From Frondihabitans sp. PAMC 28766 (GTDB lineage Bacteria; Actinomycetota; Actinomycetes; Actinomycetales; Microbacteriaceae): a DNA stretch of 64,000 nt. The position numbers were made by a program, and so were the translations under genes. The notes beneath the pieces were generated by a model. That model saw only the letters and a program-made list of their open reading frames with translations, ran no database searches and was not told the origin of the DNA. Below, in pieces: positions 61,861 through 64,000 of the stretch (within the stretch, counting starts at the first letter, position 1; each line of letters starts with the position of its first letter). Location: NCBI RefSeq assembly GCF_001577365.1, contig NZ_CP014513.1, positions 682,001 to 746,000 of the forward strand. Direction: 5' to 3'.

Positions 61861-62201
61861 CATATCCTCCCGTGGCACGACCGCCGTCGAACGGTTCTCA
61901 TACACGACCACCCCGGACATCAAAACCTGAGGACTCGAGACCCCTGCCGCTTCGATCCAGCCTCGTCCTCTCGAGATGGAGATACGGCGCGGAACATCGT
62001 TCACGCCTGGCCATACCACCCAGGCCGGAATCGGGTCGCTTCCACATCGACCGACATCCGTGCAATACTCCTGGTCCGGGTTCCTCCTCATCGCGGGTGG
62101 ATTCCTGACTCCGGGTCTACCGACCGGGAACATCTGCTCTCTCACGCCACCACCCGGCCTTCGAGCACGTCCCCCTCGTTACATGACCCGAAGGCACCCC
62201 C

Positions 62202-63488
62202 ATGGCGCACTTTCGCATTCGCGACTTCCATCCCGACGACATCGACGGCATCCTGCACCTCTGGGAAGAGATGCGCGCCAGCCGGACCGAGCCCGTCTAC
62301 GGCCTCTCCGAGGTACTCGCGTCCTGCCAGCAAGATCATGCCATCGTCGCCGTGCTCGACGACGTCGTCATCGGAGCGGCCGTCGGACGTGCCGCTCACG
62401 CACAAGGGTGGATCGTTTTCCTCTCCACGGCCATCACCCACCAACAGCAAGGCGTCGGCGGCAAAATGCTTGCTGCACTGGAGAAGCGGATGGCGCCGTT
62501 GGGTCTGTCGAAACTCTCCGTTCTCCTCCCGGAATCAGCGCTACGGGTCGACGCGTTCAGCCAGCAGGGTTTCATCGCGAAGAAAAACCTCAGGTATTTC
62601 GAACGGCAGATCCCGGTGCAACCAAACGAAATCGATGCCCTGAACGAGCTGGGAGGCAGGATCCTGCCTCGCGGGCTCTGGGACTCCATCGGCGGAATGC
62701 AGCGGGAAAAGGATCTCCTGGAACGCCGCCTCGTGCTCCCCCTGGCGCAACCCGACCTCGCGGAACGGTTCGGTGTCGTCCCGCCCAGTGCCGTCGTCCT
62801 CTTCGGGCCCCCTGGAACGGGCAAGACCACCTTCGCCCGAGCGATCTCCTCTCGACTTGAATGGTCGTTCGTCGAAGTGTTCCCGTCGCGCCTGGCTACC
62901 AATCCAGCAGGACTCGCCGGCGCCCTGCGGGAGACGTTCCTGCGGATAGCCGACTTGGAGCACGCCGTCGTGTTCATCGATGAAGTCGAGGAGATCGCAG
63001 TCCAGCGAGGCGGAGAACCGCCCTCGGCCATGCAGGGCGTCACCAACGAGCTGCTGAAGATCATTCCGAGCTTCCGAGACCAACCCAACCGGTTGCTTGT
63101 CTGCGCCACGAACTTCATCCGTTCCCTGGACTCCGCGTTCCTCCGCCACGGCCGATTCGACTACGTCATCCCCATCGGACTCCCCGACGACGCCGCCCGC
63201 GTCTCGATCTGGTCCAAGTACATCCCCGAGCATGTCCTGGTGGAGATCGATCTGGCCGCGCTGGTCCACGCCACCGACGGATTCTCCCCCGCCGACATCG
63301 AATACGCCGCGCAGAAGGCCTCCCAGTCAGCCTTGGAAATTGCCCTCACGGGCTCGGACTCTCTCGCCGGCGCGACGGGCCCCCGGACGAGCGACTACCT
63401 CGGCGCCATCTCCCGAACACGCGCCACCGTCTCCGCGGACGTCGCAAGAGCCTTCTTAGAAGACATCGACACCCTCGCGCGACTTTAG
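62202..63488 (+). CDS. GNAT acetyltransferase domain fused to AAA+ ATPase
   Basis: 428 residues. Residues 1-145 form a GNAT-like domain with the acetyl-CoA loop Q-Q-G-V-G-G (about 82-87) and the typical late segment RVDAFSQQGFIAKKNLRYFER. Residues 155-428 form an AAA+ module: Walker A GPPGTGKT (202-209), Walker B VVFIDE (256-261), sensor 1 Asn about 304 in CATNF, arginine-finger region RHGRFD (315-320), and the sensor-2-like DGFSPADIEYAA (359-370). It resembles the CDC48/FtsH-type AAA subgroup. The pairing is unusual. No protease or partner gene is adjacent. Confidence 0.75.
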   Translation: MAHFRIRDFHPDDIDGILHLWEEMRASRTEPVYGLSEVLASCQQDHAIVAVLDDVVIGAAVGRAAHAQGWIVFLSTAITHQQQGVGGKMLAALEKRMAPLGLSKLSVLLPESALRVDAFSQQGFIAKKNLRYFERQIPVQPNEIDALNELGGRILPRGLWDSIGGMQREKDLLERRLVLPLAQPDLAERFGVVPPSAVVLFGPPGTGKTTFARAISSRLEWSFVEVFPSRLATNPAGLAGALRETFLRIADLEHAVVFIDEVEEIAVQRGGEPPSAMQGVTNELLKIIPSFRDQPNRLLVCATNFIRSLDSAFLRHGRFDYVIPIGLPDDAARVSIWSKYIPEHVLVEIDLAALVHATDGFSPADIEYAAQKASQSALEIALTGSDSLAGATGPRTSDYLGAISRTRATVSADVARAFLEDIDTLARL

Positions 63489-63800
63489 GACTTAGGGCCG
63501 CAGATCCCCGCACCTCCCTGACGGTCGGATTCGACAACCGAACTTCCCGACTTTCGAGCCCCAGTGGAGGTCTGTCCCCTTTGACAGGGAGGTTCTCGGG
63601 CTGAGAGCGCAGTGCGACTCACCACCCACTCTGCATGGACCTCCGGCTACGTGGCATCACGGCTCACAAATCGTTGCGTCGGGCCATGAGCAACCGCCCC
63701 GATAGCCGATCGTTTAGGGGACGAGTGTGCGAGGCCAGCAGTACGGCGTCGCCGTGGATGGCGGCGGAGAATTGCAGGCCATCGCCCGGGCGGCGGCCTG

Positions 63801-64000
63801 TCAGGGCCGGACGGGGTAGGAGACAAAAGCGAAGCGACCGCTGTCGGGGCTCCAGCTGTTGACGTTCAGGGTGCCCTGTCCACCGAAAACAGGGTAGGTC
63901 GCGATCGGGGTCGTCCAATCGGATGTTCGCACGAGACGCACCTCGACCTCCAGGTCTGCCGGGTGTCCGAGGGTTCCGGCGGGGAACGCGATGTAGGTCG
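63801..64000 (-). CDS. C-terminal end of a TolB/beta-propeller-like protein (partial)
   Basis: The frame enters from the right edge and stops at TGA (63801-63803). The last 65 residues (FPAGTLGHPADLEVEVRLVRTSDWTTPIATYPVFGGQG, WSPDSGRFAFVSYP) include the W-S-P-D-S/G-x-x-x-A/F-x-x-S motif of TolB-like propeller blades. The protein continues outside the window, so its length and partner domains are unknown. The 63489-63800 stretch contains no gene I can support. Confidence 0.6.
   Translation of the reverse strand, partial: TYIAFPAGTLGHPADLEVEVRLVRTSDWTTPIATYPVFGGQGTLNVNSWSPDSGRFAFVSYPVRP

Noticed and set aside
63489..63800. A short minus-strand frame to the left of the TolB-like gene end
   Set aside because: The product (Arg/Pro/Leu mix) has no domain or ribosome site; no other signal seen.

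Overview
The window is a high-GC bacterial chromosome segment with short intergenic gaps, many ATGA/GTGA overlaps, GTG starts, an Asp23/AmaP cell-envelope island and WYL, TetR, AraC and ECF-sigma regulators. Together these point to an actinobacterium, most likely a member of the Microbacteriaceae; that assignment is inferred from family resemblance and not from a marker gene. I saw no rRNA, tRNA, CRISPR array or intact insertion sequence.

Layout. 0-12 kb is mostly housekeeping and detoxification: a TauE-type exporter, small enzymes, an aminoglycoside-phosphotransferase-like and a nucleotidyltransferase-like protein, a HipB/HipA toxin-antitoxin pair with a large operator palindrome, an SDR/TetR divergent pair, and several gene remnants (an SDR with two internal deletions, a truncated uracil-DNA glycosylase, a GNAT fragment). 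12.2-19.4 kb is an envelope-stress island: an ECF sigma factor translationally coupled to an Asp23-domain protein, an AraC regulator, and a forward operon of Asp23, DUF2273-like, DUF6286-like and AmaP-like proteins followed by an aquaporin, a second Asp23 protein and a Pmp3-type peptide. 19.4-34 kb holds an MFS exporter with its WYL regulator, a UvrA-like ABC protein, a flavin monooxygenase/TetR pair, a tandem YbjQ-domain protein, a second AraC regulator and a non-haem-chloroperoxidase-like hydrolase.

34.2-42.1 kb is a complete kdp potassium-uptake operon (small leader peptide, kdpF, A, B, C, D, E) preceded by a helically phased array of direct repeats that looks like the KdpE binding region; kdpB carries a frameshift. 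42.2-43.7 kb is a deletion scar made of fused gene fragments. 43.8-50.6 kb holds a ChrB-like protein, a COG4280 membrane protein and an iron-type ABC importer that share an operator core (TAAC-N4-GTTA), and a degenerate class IV aminotransferase. 50.6-55.6 kb holds two divergent polytopic membrane proteins of glycosyltransferase-C type, signal peptidase I and an ECF sigma operon. 55.7-64 kb has two regulator/flavin- or NAD-enzyme divergent pairs with clear operators, a zone of decay (IS30 and IS5 remnants, an AbiEii-like toxin-antitoxin pair, a GH43 glycosidase remnant), an RES-domain protein, an unusual GNAT-AAA+ ATPase fusion and the end of a TolB-like protein.

A cross-cutting observation is that five otherwise well-conserved genes carry six frameshifts, and each is repaired by adding one base to a G or C run. 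This suggests sequencing/assembly homopolymer error or strain-specific slippage, and should be settled before any of these genes is called dead.
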